Assembly (NCBI GenBank): GCA_011524525.1
Contig: WTKE01000108.1
Location: 1-64,000, forward strand
Reading direction: 5' to 3'
DNA: 64,000 bases
DNA from: Bacillus sp. (in: firmicutes)
Lineage (GTDB): Bacteria; Bacillota; Bacilli; Bacillales; Cytobacillaceae
Shown: positions 24,783-32,959 of the stretch, piece after piece
How positions within the stretch are numbered: position 1 is the stretch's first letter
Layout: every line of letters starts with the position of its first letter
Program-made: the position numbers and the translations under genes
Notes under the pieces: model-generated
The model's input: only the letters and a program-made list of their open reading frames with translations
Told to the model about the DNA's origin: nothing
Databases searched by the model: none

Positions 24783-25343
24783 TTAACTTTGATCAGGCAT
24801 CCAGTTTGCTGGGACACCTTTCCCTGTATTCTTGGCATGCTGAAGGGCCTGCATAAGCCTAACATGCTCATAAAGGTTTCGTCCGACTTCCCTTGGATAG
24901 ACGAGTTTAGCAACAATGATTTGTTCAGGATCTATAAAAAATGAGGCTCTAAAAGCAGCACCTGTTTTCTCATCCAGTACTCGATACGATTGGGAGATCG
25001 CATGAGTTCTGTCACTCAACAAAGGGTAGTAGACATTTTGTAAAGAGGGAGTGGTTTCTCGAAACACTTTATGTGAATAGATGCTATCTGTGCTAATAGC
25101 CAAAACCTCAACATTCATTGCTTGAAAATAAGGATAAACAGCAGCGACCGCCGCTAGTTCTGTCTCTCAGACGGGTGTAAAGTCACTTGGATAGAAAAAC
25201 AAGAGAAGCCATTTCCCTTTATATTGCTCGAGTTCAAATGTTTTGATTTCTCCATTTATAAATCCTTTTGTCGAGAAGATTGGAGCTTGATCGTCTCGCG
25301 TCGTACAAAATGGCTGTTGCTCATTTTGAGATAGATTAGTCAC
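24783..25343 (-). CDS. Peroxiredoxin with in-frame UGA at the peroxidatic cysteine: probable selenoprotein
   Basis: Read through one UGA, the frame from GTG at 25343 (GGGGGG upstream) to the stop at 24783 encodes 186 aa of the AhpC/TSA thioredoxin-like fold: APIFSTKGFINGEI, then LFFYPSDFTPV-(UGA)-ETEL, later AFRASFFIDPEQIIVAKL and a C-terminal GVPANWMPD. The UGA (25169-25167) is codon 59, exactly where peroxiredoxins have the peroxidatic Cys (DFTPVC.TEL). A SECIS-like hairpin follows. Selenocysteine peroxiredoxins (PrxU) are known. The usual resolving Cys (VCPANW) is Val here; the only other Cys is residue 13. A nonsense pseudogene is the alternative; no other lesion is visible. Routine calling yields only the 111-aa fragment 24783-25118. 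Confidence 0.72.
25136..25169 (-). promoter_or_regulatory. Bacterial SECIS-like element after the UGA
   Basis: mRNA reads UGA, 17 nt, then loop GGUC (25149-25146). Stem UAGCGGC / GCUGCUG pairs fully with two G.U pairs, extended past a bulged C by A-U pairs. The E. coli fdhF SECIS also presents a GGUC loop, 18 nt after its UGA (established knowledge). Distance and loop both fall inside the described bacterial range. Confidence 0.65.
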
Positions 25344-25484
25344 TTGGATCCCCCCTCTTTTTTAAAATTTACAACCCATTACTTTCTATAAATATGCATG
25401 AACCTTCTGAACTGTCCTGTTTCTTTTCTACATAGAAGCGAAATTTTCCGGAAAAGCTAATTTTGAGGAAAGGAGTGTGGAAAA

Positions 25485-25649
25485 ATGAGTCGCGGAAAAG
25501 ATTTTGAGCATAAGAAAAAGGGACATCCTGGGAAGTTTCCTGAGGGGACTCTTGTTGAAAAACATACAAAGGACGCAATTGGCGATGAGGAATTTCTTGT
25601 CGTACGTGAAGCGTTTAAAAATCGAGTAGAAACTAGAGACGTGGAATAG
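25485..25649 (+). CDS. Small hydrophilic protein of unknown function
   Basis: 54 aa. GAAAGGAG precedes the ATG. The sequence (MSRGKDFEHKKKGHPGKFPE..) is charged, without a hydrophobic segment. It is divergent from the peroxiredoxin gene and followed by its own terminator, so it is a separate transcript. I cannot assign a family. Confidence 0.7.
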   Translation: MSRGKDFEHKKKGHPGKFPEGTLVEKHTKDAIGDEEFLVVREAFKNRVETRDVE

Positions 25650-25678
25650 ACCTTGCAATCGCAAGGTCTTTCTTATTT
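25649..25678 (+). terminator. Terminator of the 25485 small gene
   Basis: GACCTTGC-AATC-GCAAGGTC followed by TTTCTTATTT. Confidence 0.8.
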
Positions 25679-25766
25679 ATCCAGCGCCATGAGCTATTCT
25701 TATTCCCCTTTTCTTTCGTTTTCCTGTATACTTATCCCGAGCAAATGGAAATTCGGAGGATAAATA

Positions 25767-27857
25767 ATGAAATCACTCGTACTCGCTGAAAAGCCAAGCG
25801 TAGCTAGAGAAATTGCGCGCGTTCTTGGCTGTACGCAAACACATAAAAGCTATATTGAAGGGCCGAAGTATATTGTCACTTGGGCACTTGGACATTTAAT
25901 TGAGTTAAAAATGCCTGAGCATTATGATACGAAATACAAGCAATGGAATTTAGAAGACCTACCGATCATCCCTGATCAGATGGGGCTTAAGGTGATGAAA
26001 CAAACCTCTCACCAGTATAAAGCGATCGAGTTTCTTGCCAAGCGTAAAGACGTGAAGGATTGCATTATCGCCACCGACGCGGGACGTGAAGGGGAGCTTG
26101 TTGCGCGCTGGATTTTAGAAAAAATCCGCTGGAATAAACCGATTAAGCGTTTGTGGATCTCATCCCATACAGATCGTTCGATTAAAGAGGGATTTGCTAA
26201 GCTCCGTCCTGGTAGCGAGTATGAAAATTTATATGCTTCAGCGGTTTGTCGAGCGGAAGCCGATTGGTTAATTGGACTGAATGTGACTCGTGCTTTAACC
26301 ACCAAATATAAGGACCCACTCTCTGCAGGTCGAGTGCAAACTCCAACTCTTGCGTTAGTAATGGATCGCGAAAAAGCCATTCAGACATTTAAGCCACAGG
26401 AATACTGGACGATTTCTGCCCAAATTGGACCTTTAAAGACAGATTGGGAAGAAAATGGAGAGAAGAGAATTTTTTCAAAAGACAAAGCAGATCATATTTT
26501 AGCAAAAGGTAAAGGACAAAAAGCGGTCGTTCAGTCGATCAATCGTACCGCAAAGTCTGAACAACAGCCGCTGCCCTATGATTTAACAGAGCTGCAACGT
26601 GATGCCAACAAGCGCTTTGGCTTTTCAGCGAAAAAGACATCGAGCGTATTGCAAAAATTGTATGAGCAGCACAAGCTCGTAACTTACCCGCGTACGGATT
26701 CTCGTTACCTTACGACGGATATGGAAGCGACGATGCTCGACCGAGTCGAAGCGATTGCTGGAGGCTATAAAGAAGAAGTACGAAGCATTCTAGCTAACAA
26801 GGGTAGGGTAGTTGCAAAACGGGTGTTTAATAATGAGAAAGTAACCGATCACCATGCCATAATTCCTACAGAAGAGCGATTATTTCTTCGTGATTTAGAA
26901 TCAGATGAACGGAAGCTCTACGATTTAATTGTGAAGCGATTCCTTGCTCTGTTTTACCCTGCCTATCAGTATGAAACTGTTCGTGCCGTATTTGATGTGA
27001 ACGGGGAGTCCTTCTCAGCGAAGGAAACGGTCGTGGTTGATGCAGGTTTTAAAGCTATTACAGGAAAAGATCAGGAGCTAAGTGGCCAAAAGCTCGGACA
27101 GATCACGAAGGGACAGTCCTTCTCGATAGGTCAGGTTCAGGTAGAGAAAAGGTTAACCGAACCCCCTGCTCGATTCTCAGAGTCTGATATTTTAGGTCAA
27201 ATGGAGAAATACGGGCTTGGTACCCCTGCGACTCGCGCGGAAATTATCGAAAGAATCATTGAAACTGAGGTTGTTGAACGGAAAAATGGACGTTTGCATC
27301 CGACTCCTAAAGGAAAGCAATTGATGGATCTTGTGAATGAGGAGCTTACCTCTCCTGAGCTTACCGCACAATGGGAAAAAGAGCTTGAAGCTATTTCACG
27401 TGGCAAAGGAGATCCAAAGCAATTTTTAAAACGAATTCGTAAGCAAACCGAGCAATTGATCTCTGAAATTAAGACGAGTGATAAATCGTATCGCGCTCAT
27501 AACTTAACGGGATCCAAATGCCCAGAGTGCCAATCTTTGTTAAAAGAGAGAAATACGAAAGAAGGCAAGATTCTCGTTTGCTCGAGCTCGGAATGTAACT
27601 ACCGAAAGCGTAAGGATCCAAAGCTTTCTAACAGACGCTGTCCTCAGTGTAAAAAGAAAATGGAAATGCACGAAGGAAAAGCTGGCTTGTACTTCCAATG
27701 CCGGAAGTGTAACGTGGTTGAGAAAGCAGAGGAACGAAAGAAAGCGGTCAATAAACGCGAGGAACGAAAGCTTGTCCAGAAGTACACCCAAAAAGATGAC
27801 AACTTCGGAAACAGCCTCGGAGACTTATTAAAAGCAGCATTAGAAAAGAAAGAATAA
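25767..27857 (+). CDS. topB: DNA topoisomerase III
   Basis: 696 aa type IA topoisomerase. TOPRIM domain at the N-terminus (LAEKPSVAREIARVLG with catalytic Glu, DAGREGELVARW), the catalytic tyrosine in LVTYPRTDSRYL (about residue 310), GLGTPATRAEII, and a C-terminal region with two zinc-ribbon-like cysteine clusters (CPECQSLL..CSSSEC and CPQCKKKM..CRKC). Relaxes and decatenates DNA through single-strand passage. GGAGG lies seven bases before the start. Confidence 0.95.
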   Translation: MKSLVLAEKPSVAREIARVLGCTQTHKSYIEGPKYIVTWALGHLIELKMPEHYDTKYKQWNLEDLPIIPDQMGLKVMKQTSHQYKAIEFLAKRKDVKDCIIATDAGREGELVARWILEKIRWNKPIKRLWISSHTDRSIKEGFAKLRPGSEYENLYASAVCRAEADWLIGLNVTRALTTKYKDPLSAGRVQTPTLALVMDREKAIQTFKPQEYWTISAQIGPLKTDWEENGEKRIFSKDKADHILAKGKGQKAVVQSINRTAKSEQQPLPYDLTELQRDANKRFGFSAKKTSSVLQKLYEQHKLVTYPRTDSRYLTTDMEATMLDRVEAIAGGYKEEVRSILANKGRVVAKRVFNNEKVTDHHAIIPTEERLFLRDLESDERKLYDLIVKRFLALFYPAYQYETVRAVFDVNGESFSAKETVVVDAGFKAITGKDQELSGQKLGQITKGQSFSIGQVQVEKRLTEPPARFSESDILGQMEKYGLGTPATRAEIIERIIETEVVERKNGRLHPTPKGKQLMDLVNEELTSPELTAQWEKELEAISRGKGDPKQFLKRIRKQTEQLISEIKTSDKSYRAHNLTGSKCPECQSLLKERNTKEGKILVCSSSECNYRKRKDPKLSNRRCPQCKKKMEMHEGKAGLYFQCRKCNVVEKAEERKKAVNKREERKLVQKYTQKDDNFGNSLGDLLKAALEKKE

Positions 27858-27861
27858 AAGG

Positions 27862-27897
27862 AACGCTTAGGCGCCCCAGGCACCTAAGCGTTTTTTC
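27862..27897 (+). terminator. Terminator of topB
   Basis: AACGCTTAGG / CCTAAGCGTT with an 11-base loop, then TTTTTTC. Confidence 0.85.
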
Positions 27898-27940
27898 AGG
27901 AACAAAACTGTCCGCCCCACACGGACAAATTAGAACAATC

Positions 27941-28108
27941 TGTCCACGAGCGGTGACAGACACCCTAAAAAGACAGAATGGGTAGTTTTGTCCACGAAGG
28001 GTGACAGACACCACAAAAAGACAAATCATGTAGCTTTGTCCACGAAGGGTGACAGACACCATAAAAAGACAAATCATGTAGTTTTGTCCACGAAGGGTGT
28101 CTGTCACC
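27941..28108 (+). repeat. Tandem repeat, four units of exactly 48 bp (family R48)
   Basis: TGTCCACGA anchors start at 27941, 27989, 28037 and 28085, so the period is 48 bp without exception. Each unit holds the near-palindrome GGTGACAGACACC, followed by AAAAAGACA and a variable part. The last unit has the core inverted (GGTGTCTGTCACC). Inverted units occur at 18.25-18.35 kb. As 48 is a multiple of three, minus-strand open frames appear here but are repeat artefacts. Confidence 0.9.
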
Positions 28109-28154
28109 GCACTTGTGTCACCGCAATTGTCACGGTAATTAGGAGGTTTTCAGC

Positions 28155-29438
28155 ATGAGAATACGCGAGTGGGATTCCAATTTGAAGGTTCGTTTGTTTG
28201 GTGAGGCGTTAATGAACATTACCTTTTGGATGTTTTTTCCCTTTTTAACAATATATTTTGCCGATGAGTTCGGTAAAAGCCTCGCTGGTTTGTTATTAGT
28301 TCTTTCACAGGTTTTATCAGTTTTTGCTAATCTTATAGGTGGCTATTGTGCCGATAGATATGGTCGTAAACGAATGATGGTTCTTTCTGCCTTTGGCCAA
28401 GGTATTTGCTTTATGTTGTTCGGATTTGCAGATTCACCGTGGCTTCAGTCTCCATGGATTGGCTTCCTCTGTTTCTCGCTTGTTGGATTTTTCGGATCCA
28501 TCTACTGGCCAGCCAGTCAGGCCATGGTCGCAGATGTGGTCGACGAGAAAAATCGAAGCAGCGTGTTTGCTGTCTTTTACACATCGATTAACATCGCAGT
28601 TGTGATCGGTCCTCTACTGGGAGCGATTTTCTATGTGAATCACCGCTTTGAGCTGCTCCTTATCGCTGGGATTGTTTGTGTCGCTCTTGCTGCAGTCCTA
28701 CAAAAATGGACACGTGAAACAGCACCAACATACGAATACAAGGAAAGCACCACCACGAAGTGGTATTCGTTCGTTGGTAATCAGCTGCGCGACTACAAAG
28801 TCATTATCAAGGATCGAATCTTCCTTTTATTCATCACTGCAGGGATTCTATCCGCACAAACCTTTATGCAACTCGACTTGCTCATCCCAGTCTATACAAA
28901 GGAAGTCGTTCATAACCAAACTCTCCTCGCAATCGGCAATTGGTCATTAAGCGTTGGTGGGGAACAAGCCTTTGGTTTCATCCTTGCAGAGAACGGCTTG
29001 CTTGTTGCTCTTTTAACCGTAGCCATTACTAAATGGGTCATTGGTTTTCAGGAAAGAAATGTATTTATCATCTCTTCCCTGCTATATGCCATCGCCATTA
29101 TCGCCTTTGGCCAAACAGAATGGATATGGGGACTTGTATTCGCCATGGCTATTTTCACTCTAGCAGAACTGCTGGTTGCCGGATTACAGCAAAGCTTTAT
29201 TTCAAAAATAGCTCCTGAGCATATGAGAGGGCAATACTTCGCTGCAGCAAGTCTAAGATACACCATCGGTCGAACCATTGCACCGATTTCCATTCCTTTG
29301 ACCGTTTGGATCGGCTATGAATGGACCTTCTTTACCATTGCTGTTCTTGCTATCATTAGTGCCGTGATCTATTGGATTATGTTTTCAAGGCTGAATCACA
29401 AGCAGCAACCTTTAACAGATGCAAAAGGCTCTGCATAG
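28155..29438 (+). CDS. MFS transporter
   Basis: 427 aa, twelve transmembrane helices. The motif GGYCADRYGRKRMM between helices 2 and 3 (residues about 62-75) is the classical MFS loop; ASQAMVADVV and YTSINIAVVIGPLLGA match multidrug exporter-like members. A large non-membrane insertion lies around residues 210-235. AGGAGG precedes the ATG. Substrate unknown. It is transcribed from just beyond the 48-bp repeat array. Confidence 0.85.
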   Translation: MRIREWDSNLKVRLFGEALMNITFWMFFPFLTIYFADEFGKSLAGLLLVLSQVLSVFANLIGGYCADRYGRKRMMVLSAFGQGICFMLFGFADSPWLQSPWIGFLCFSLVGFFGSIYWPASQAMVADVVDEKNRSSVFAVFYTSINIAVVIGPLLGAIFYVNHRFELLLIAGIVCVALAAVLQKWTRETAPTYEYKESTTTKWYSFVGNQLRDYKVIIKDRIFLLFITAGILSAQTFMQLDLLIPVYTKEVVHNQTLLAIGNWSLSVGGEQAFGFILAENGLLVALLTVAITKWVIGFQERNVFIISSLLYAIAIIAFGQTEWIWGLVFAMAIFTLAELLVAGLQQSFISKIAPEHMRGQYFAAASLRYTIGRTIAPISIPLTVWIGYEWTFFTIAVLAIISAVIYWIMFSRLNHKQQPLTDAKGSA

Positions 29439-29560
29439 GAGCTAAAATCGCCGCCCCATCCTGTATAAAAAAACCTTTCGGGTGGCGAATTTGTTTTCTT
29501 TTTCTAGAAAAAACGAATACAATAAGAAAGAAGAATCCATAAAAAAAGGAGACTATACAT

Positions 29561-30790
29561 ATGAGCTTTCAAGCTAATTTAGAAAAATACGCAGAGCTGG
29601 CTGTTAAAGTGGGCGTGAATGTCCAACCTAACCAGACACTCGTTATCAATACATCACTCAACTCTGCTGAATTCGTTCGCCTAGTTGTTCGGAAAGCCTA
29701 CGAAGTTGGTGCCCATAATGTTATTGTCAACTGGCAAGATGATGAAGTCTCACGTACCAAGTACGATTTAGCACCAGATGCTGCTTTTACAGAGTATCCT
29801 GAATGGCGAGCACGAGAAATGGATGAACTTGCCGACAAAGGCGCTGCCTTCATGTCCATCGTTTCTTCAAGTCCAGACCTATTAAAAGGTGTCAACCCTG
29901 AGCGCATCGCAAACTTTCAAAAAGCTGCAGGTACAGCATTAAGTAACTACCGTAAAAAAATTCAATCTGATAAAGTGAGTTGGACCGTTATTGCAACACC
30001 TTCTCCTGCTTGGGCTGCTAAAGTATTCCCAGACGCAGCACCTGAAGAACAAGTGAGACTCCTTTGGGATGCGATTTTCAAAGCAACTCGTGCAGATCTA
30101 GACAATCCAGTGGAAGCATGGAAAAAGCATGACGAGACACTTCACGAGAAAGTTGCTTACTTAAACGAACGTCGCTACAAAAAGCTACACTATACCGCTC
30201 CTGGAACAGACTTAACGATTGAACTTCCTGAGAAACATATTTGGGTGGGTGCCGGCAGCATTAACGAACAAGGAAACCACTTTATGGCCAATATGCCTAC
30301 AGAAGAAGTCTTCACTGTTCCACACAGAACCGGAGTGAACGGATATGTAGCAAGCACCAAACCGCTTAGCTACGGTGGAAATATCATTGATAACTTCACC
30401 ATTACTTTTGAAAATGGACGTATTGTCGATGTAAAGGCCGAGCAAGGCGAGGATATTTTAAAACGGCTCGTTGATACAGATGAAGGCTCACATTATTTAG
30501 GAGAAGTTGCATTGGTGCCGTTCCAATCACCCATCTCTCAATCCAATGTACTTTTCTACAACACCCTTTTTGATGAAAATGCATCTAACCATTTAGCGAT
30601 CGGAAGTGCCTACGCATTCTGTATTGAAGGTGGAAAAACGATGTCTGCTGAAGATCTTGAAAAAAATGGCCTGAACGAAAGCATCACACATGTTGATTTC
30701 ATGATCGGCTCAGCTGAAATGAACATTGATGGTATTACAAAAGATGATCAAACAGAACCCGTATTCCGAAACGGAAATTGGGCTTTCTAA
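29561..30790 (+). CDS. ampS: Aminopeptidase, peptidase family M29 (AmpS/PepS)
   Basis: 409 aa. M29 metallo-aminopeptidase acting on peptides in the cytoplasm. Recognisable blocks: VQPNQTLVINTSLNSAEFVR and HNVIVNWQDDEV at the N-terminus, EVFTVPHRTGVNGYV (Glu and His ligands), FYNTLFDENASNHLAIGSAY and THVDFMIGSAEMNIDGI near the end, which supply the two-metal site. AAAAGGAG RBS ten bases upstream. Confidence 0.93.
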   Translation: MSFQANLEKYAELAVKVGVNVQPNQTLVINTSLNSAEFVRLVVRKAYEVGAHNVIVNWQDDEVSRTKYDLAPDAAFTEYPEWRAREMDELADKGAAFMSIVSSSPDLLKGVNPERIANFQKAAGTALSNYRKKIQSDKVSWTVIATPSPAWAAKVFPDAAPEEQVRLLWDAIFKATRADLDNPVEAWKKHDETLHEKVAYLNERRYKKLHYTAPGTDLTIELPEKHIWVGAGSINEQGNHFMANMPTEEVFTVPHRTGVNGYVASTKPLSYGGNIIDNFTITFENGRIVDVKAEQGEDILKRLVDTDEGSHYLGEVALVPFQSPISQSNVLFYNTLFDENASNHLAIGSAYAFCIEGGKTMSAEDLEKNGLNESITHVDFMIGSAEMNIDGITKDDQTEPVFRNGNWAF

Positions 30791-30828
30791 CTCGATACTA
30801 ATAGCTGGGGTTCCTAACCAAGCATGAG

Positions 30829-30880
30829 ACTGTAGTCAAATTCGTAAAATTTAGAGTTTGCCTACAGTTTTCTTTTATTT
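30829..30880 (+). terminator. Terminator of ampS
   Basis: ACTGTAGTCAAA / TTTGCCTACAGT stem followed by TTTCTTTTATTT. The remaining gap to 31131 shows no gene. Confidence 0.65.
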
Positions 30881-31131
30881 ATCCACTGTTAAAGGTATAT
30901 CAGATGCCTGAGTATTGACCCAGTGGTTTTCAGAACTTAGTTTTGTGATTATGACGTGGAATACTTAGCCAATCCTTTAACAGCTAAACTGCTGATTGGA
31001 GCGGAAATCAGCCTTTTCTCTACCGTATCAAATAATAAAAATTTCCCCTCACATGGTCTAAACCCTCCAACTTTCCTATATTTTATAACATGGATCATTC
31101 CATACACTTAAAAGGAATGGGTGAGGTCTAG

Positions 31132-31353
31132 ATGTATGTGGTAACTTATTATGATAATAGGACTGTTTTATTAACTCAGTTACTCAAAAATCTCCCTGCA
31201 GAAGGGGAAAATGTTAAGATCAAAGGGAGAAAAGGAAAGATTACGGCCGTTTCACCCATCGATGAAAAGATTGTTCACGTAAACGTTGCTCTTGAAGCAG
31301 TTAATAAAAATAAACTTGCAGTACTGGATAATTCCAAAAAGAAAAAGCGATAA
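31132..31353 (+). CDS. Small basic protein, unknown function
   Basis: 73 aa. Beta-rich N-terminal part (MYVVTYYDNRTVLLTQLLKN) and a KOW-like turn GRKGKITAVSP, ending in a lysine cluster (SKKKKR). Such composition would suit RNA or ribosome contact but no family is recognised. The upstream GGGTGAGG is a fair RBS and a strong terminator follows. Confidence 0.65.
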   Translation: MYVVTYYDNRTVLLTQLLKNLPAEGENVKIKGRKGKITAVSPIDEKIVHVNVALEAVNKNKLAVLDNSKKKKR

Positions 31354-31357
31354 AAAA

Positions 31358-31384
31358 AGCATGAGGAAATTCCTCATGCTTTAC
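31358..31384. terminator. Bidirectional terminator
   Basis: AGCATGAGGAA / TTCCTCATGCT stem then TTACTT on the plus strand and TTTTTTT on the minus strand. Ends the 73-aa gene and the convergent 43-aa gene. Confidence 0.8.
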
Positions 31385-31512
31385 TTATTGTCGTTATTTT
31401 TCCCTTCCACTCCAGCACCTAACTCCTCAAAGCTTTTTACTTTTCCGTGAGGGTGCTGATTCTCTTTTCTCTGCCTCCACTGGCGTTCTTCTTGACTCTT
31501 CGATTTTGTCAT
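31381..31512 (-). CDS. Short polar protein, unknown function
   Basis: 43 aa, absent from length-filtered calls. AAAGGAG lies eight bases before GTG-ATG; I use the ATG at 31512. The peptide (MTKSKSQEERQWRQRKENQH..) is very polar with FEELGAGVEGKNNDNK at the end. Its terminator and RBS support it. The composition recalls small spore proteins of Bacillus, but this is only an impression. Confidence 0.6.
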   Translation of the reverse strand: MTKSKSQEERQWRQRKENQHPHGKVKSFEELGAGVEGKNNDNK

Positions 31513-31713
31513 CACAGATGCTCCTTTTCAAATAAATTCTTATTTATTTTCTCAGGAACTACTATAACTTATGTAATCATCTTGTTTTTTACAAACAAAC
31601 CCAGCGACCTCGGGTACCAGGATAACTGAAAGAGACTATTGCAATGAAATTCGAATTATGGGAGGATAAAAATACATATATATATTGTTAAGATGAATTT
31701 AGGAGTGAATAAT

Positions 31714-31986
31714 GTGGACCAGTTACATATTGTCGTTTCTGGTAAAGTTCAAGGAGTTGGCTTTCGATACTATACGCAAATGAGAGCCGCACAATATGGA
31801 GTGACCGGCTGGGTTAAAAATATGGAGGATGGCAGCGTAGAAATCATTGCTGTCGGTCAACCGGAGGACCTCCAGCTTTTTATAGAGTCCGTAAGAGAAG
31901 GAAATCCTTTCTCTAAGGTCAACAACATGGAAATACATACAAGGGAAAAAACCGATCCATATCCATCCTTTAAGATTAAATATTAG
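31714..31986 (+). CDS. acyP: Acylphosphatase
   Basis: 90 aa, the usual size. The loop GKVQGVGFRYYTQMRAA contains the catalytic Arg that binds phosphate, and VTGWVKNMEDGSVEI the catalytic Asn. It hydrolyses acyl phosphates. I start at GTG (31714), which has AGGAG eight bases upstream, rather than at the ATG 21 bases earlier, which has no RBS. Confidence 0.92.
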   Translation: MDQLHIVVSGKVQGVGFRYYTQMRAAQYGVTGWVKNMEDGSVEIIAVGQPEDLQLFIESVREGNPFSKVNNMEIHTREKTDPYPSFKIKY

Positions 31987-31995
31987 GTTACAATA

Positions 31996-32027
31996 AACTG
32001 GCCAAGGTGGTATTGGCCAGTTTTTTT
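31996..32027. terminator. Terminator of the acylphosphatase gene
   Basis: AACTGGCCAA / TTGGCCAGTT stem then TTTTTTT on the plus strand, AT-rich on the minus side. Confidence 0.85.
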
Positions 32028-32035
32028 GAAAACAA

Positions 32036-32170
32036 TCACTCACTATCCTCCGTTATTCGTCCCCCATAACCATGGGGCTTTGGAGCATTTTTCAAATGTG
32101 TCGTCCCTTTTGTTTCAACATCTGCTTCATAGGAGTTTGTCTTAAATTGCTTTTCGGACTTTTTTTTCAA
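32036..32170 (-). CDS. Short hydrophilic protein, unknown function
   Basis: 44 aa from a TTG start with GGGAGGTGA four bases upstream. Sequence LKKKSEKQFKTNSYEADVET leads into HGYGGRITEDSE. No membrane segment. The very strong RBS is the main support; the frame extends further upstream but without an RBS. Confidence 0.5.
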   Translation of the reverse strand: MKKKSEKQFKTNSYEADVETKGTTHLKNAPKPHGYGGRITEDSE

Positions 32171-32305
32171 TTCGCTCACCTCCCTCTCTACCTTTCCCAA
32201 ACAAGAAATAATCAAGCCCACTAAACTTTTACCAATAAATAACCAGGAACTACAGCTCTACAAATGCACATATTAGCTTTGTGCACTAAAGGAGGTGTCT
32301 ATTTA

Positions 32306-32509
32306 ATGAAAACCACAACACTCGGCGTACACGAAACACTTGAACTACATGAACTGATGACATTTAAGAGTCTGTGTCTAACAAAATCCTCCACGATGAG
32401 TGGATTTGTACAAGATAATGAACTCATAAACCTTCTAAAACAGGATGTTAGTCAAACAAAAAATCATATTCAAACATTGCAACAGTTTGTACCACGAAAG
32501 GAGCAATAA
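32306..32509 (+). CDS. Small coat-associated protein (CotF/YhcQ-operon type)
   Basis: 67 aa. AAAGGAGGTG seven bases before the ATG. The pattern LGVHETLELHELMTFKSLCLTKS and the QTKNHIQTLQQF helix resemble short partner proteins of CotF-like spore coat proteins. It lies 4 bp before the CotF-like gene, so the two form one operon, presumably in the mother cell during sporulation. Confidence 0.72.
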   Translation: MKTTTLGVHETLELHELMTFKSLCLTKSSTMSGFVQDNELINLLKQDVSQTKNHIQTLQQFVPRKEQ

Positions 32510-32513
32510 CCCA

Positions 32514-32903
32514 ATGGACCAGTCCGGACAAAATAACAATAATTCTTTGCAAAGCGTTGACCCGATGGTTTCAAGCCCATATAACTTAACTCAAGCTGGA
32601 ATGGGAGATCGTATGGCTGGTGCAAACCAATCAGGTCAAATGAGCGCAATGACTGAGCAAGTTATTGCTACTGATTTACTAATGGCAGCTAAATCAGCTA
32701 TCAAAAATTATGCCAGCGCTATTTCTGAATGTGCAACACCAGAGTTGCGCCAGGCTTTGACAGAACAACTAAACGATACCATTCGTTCCCATGAGCAAAT
32801 CACTAACTACATGATTAACAAAGGATACTATCACCCAGTCGATGTCCTTGAACAACTACGACTTGACCAGCAAGCGACTCAAACAGCTTTAAACCTACAA
32901 TAA
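32514..32903 (+). CDS. Spore coat protein, CotF/YhcQ family
   Basis: 129 aa. N-terminal Asn/Gln/Ser-rich arm (about 1-45), then the CotF domain: QVIATDLLMAAKSAIKNYASAISECATPELR and SHEQITNYMINKGYYHP, a ferritin-like helical pair. CotF and YhcQ are coat or spore proteins in B. subtilis. AAAGGAG lies upstream. Partner gene immediately before. Confidence 0.85.
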   Translation: MDQSGQNNNNSLQSVDPMVSSPYNLTQAGMGDRMAGANQSGQMSAMTEQVIATDLLMAAKSAIKNYASAISECATPELRQALTEQLNDTIRSHEQITNYMINKGYYHPVDVLEQLRLDQQATQTALNLQ

Positions 32904-32959
32904 TTACTTAGCCTTGAAGGTATTTCCTTCAAGGCTTGAACAAATGGAGGGATTCTAAT

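Noticed and set aside
25119-25343. Simple nonsense pseudogene of a peroxiredoxin
   Set aside because: Not excluded, but made less likely by the UGA falling exactly on the catalytic Cys codon, by the SECIS-like hairpin and by the lack of any other lesion; kept as the alternative.
27748-28107. Minus-strand protein of 119 aa with repeating VSVTLRGQ segments
   Set aside because: Generated by the 48-bp repeats, whose length is a multiple of three; overlaps topB on the other strand and lacks an RBS.
29455-29500. Terminator after the MFS gene at 28155
   Set aside because: CGCC/GGCG arms are present but the loop is long and the T-run interrupted; too weak to list.
30881-31131. Hairpin with CCACTG / CAGTGG arms as a riboswitch
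   Set aside because: Long unstructured loop and no match to a known aptamer; I see nothing firm in this gap beyond the ampS terminator.
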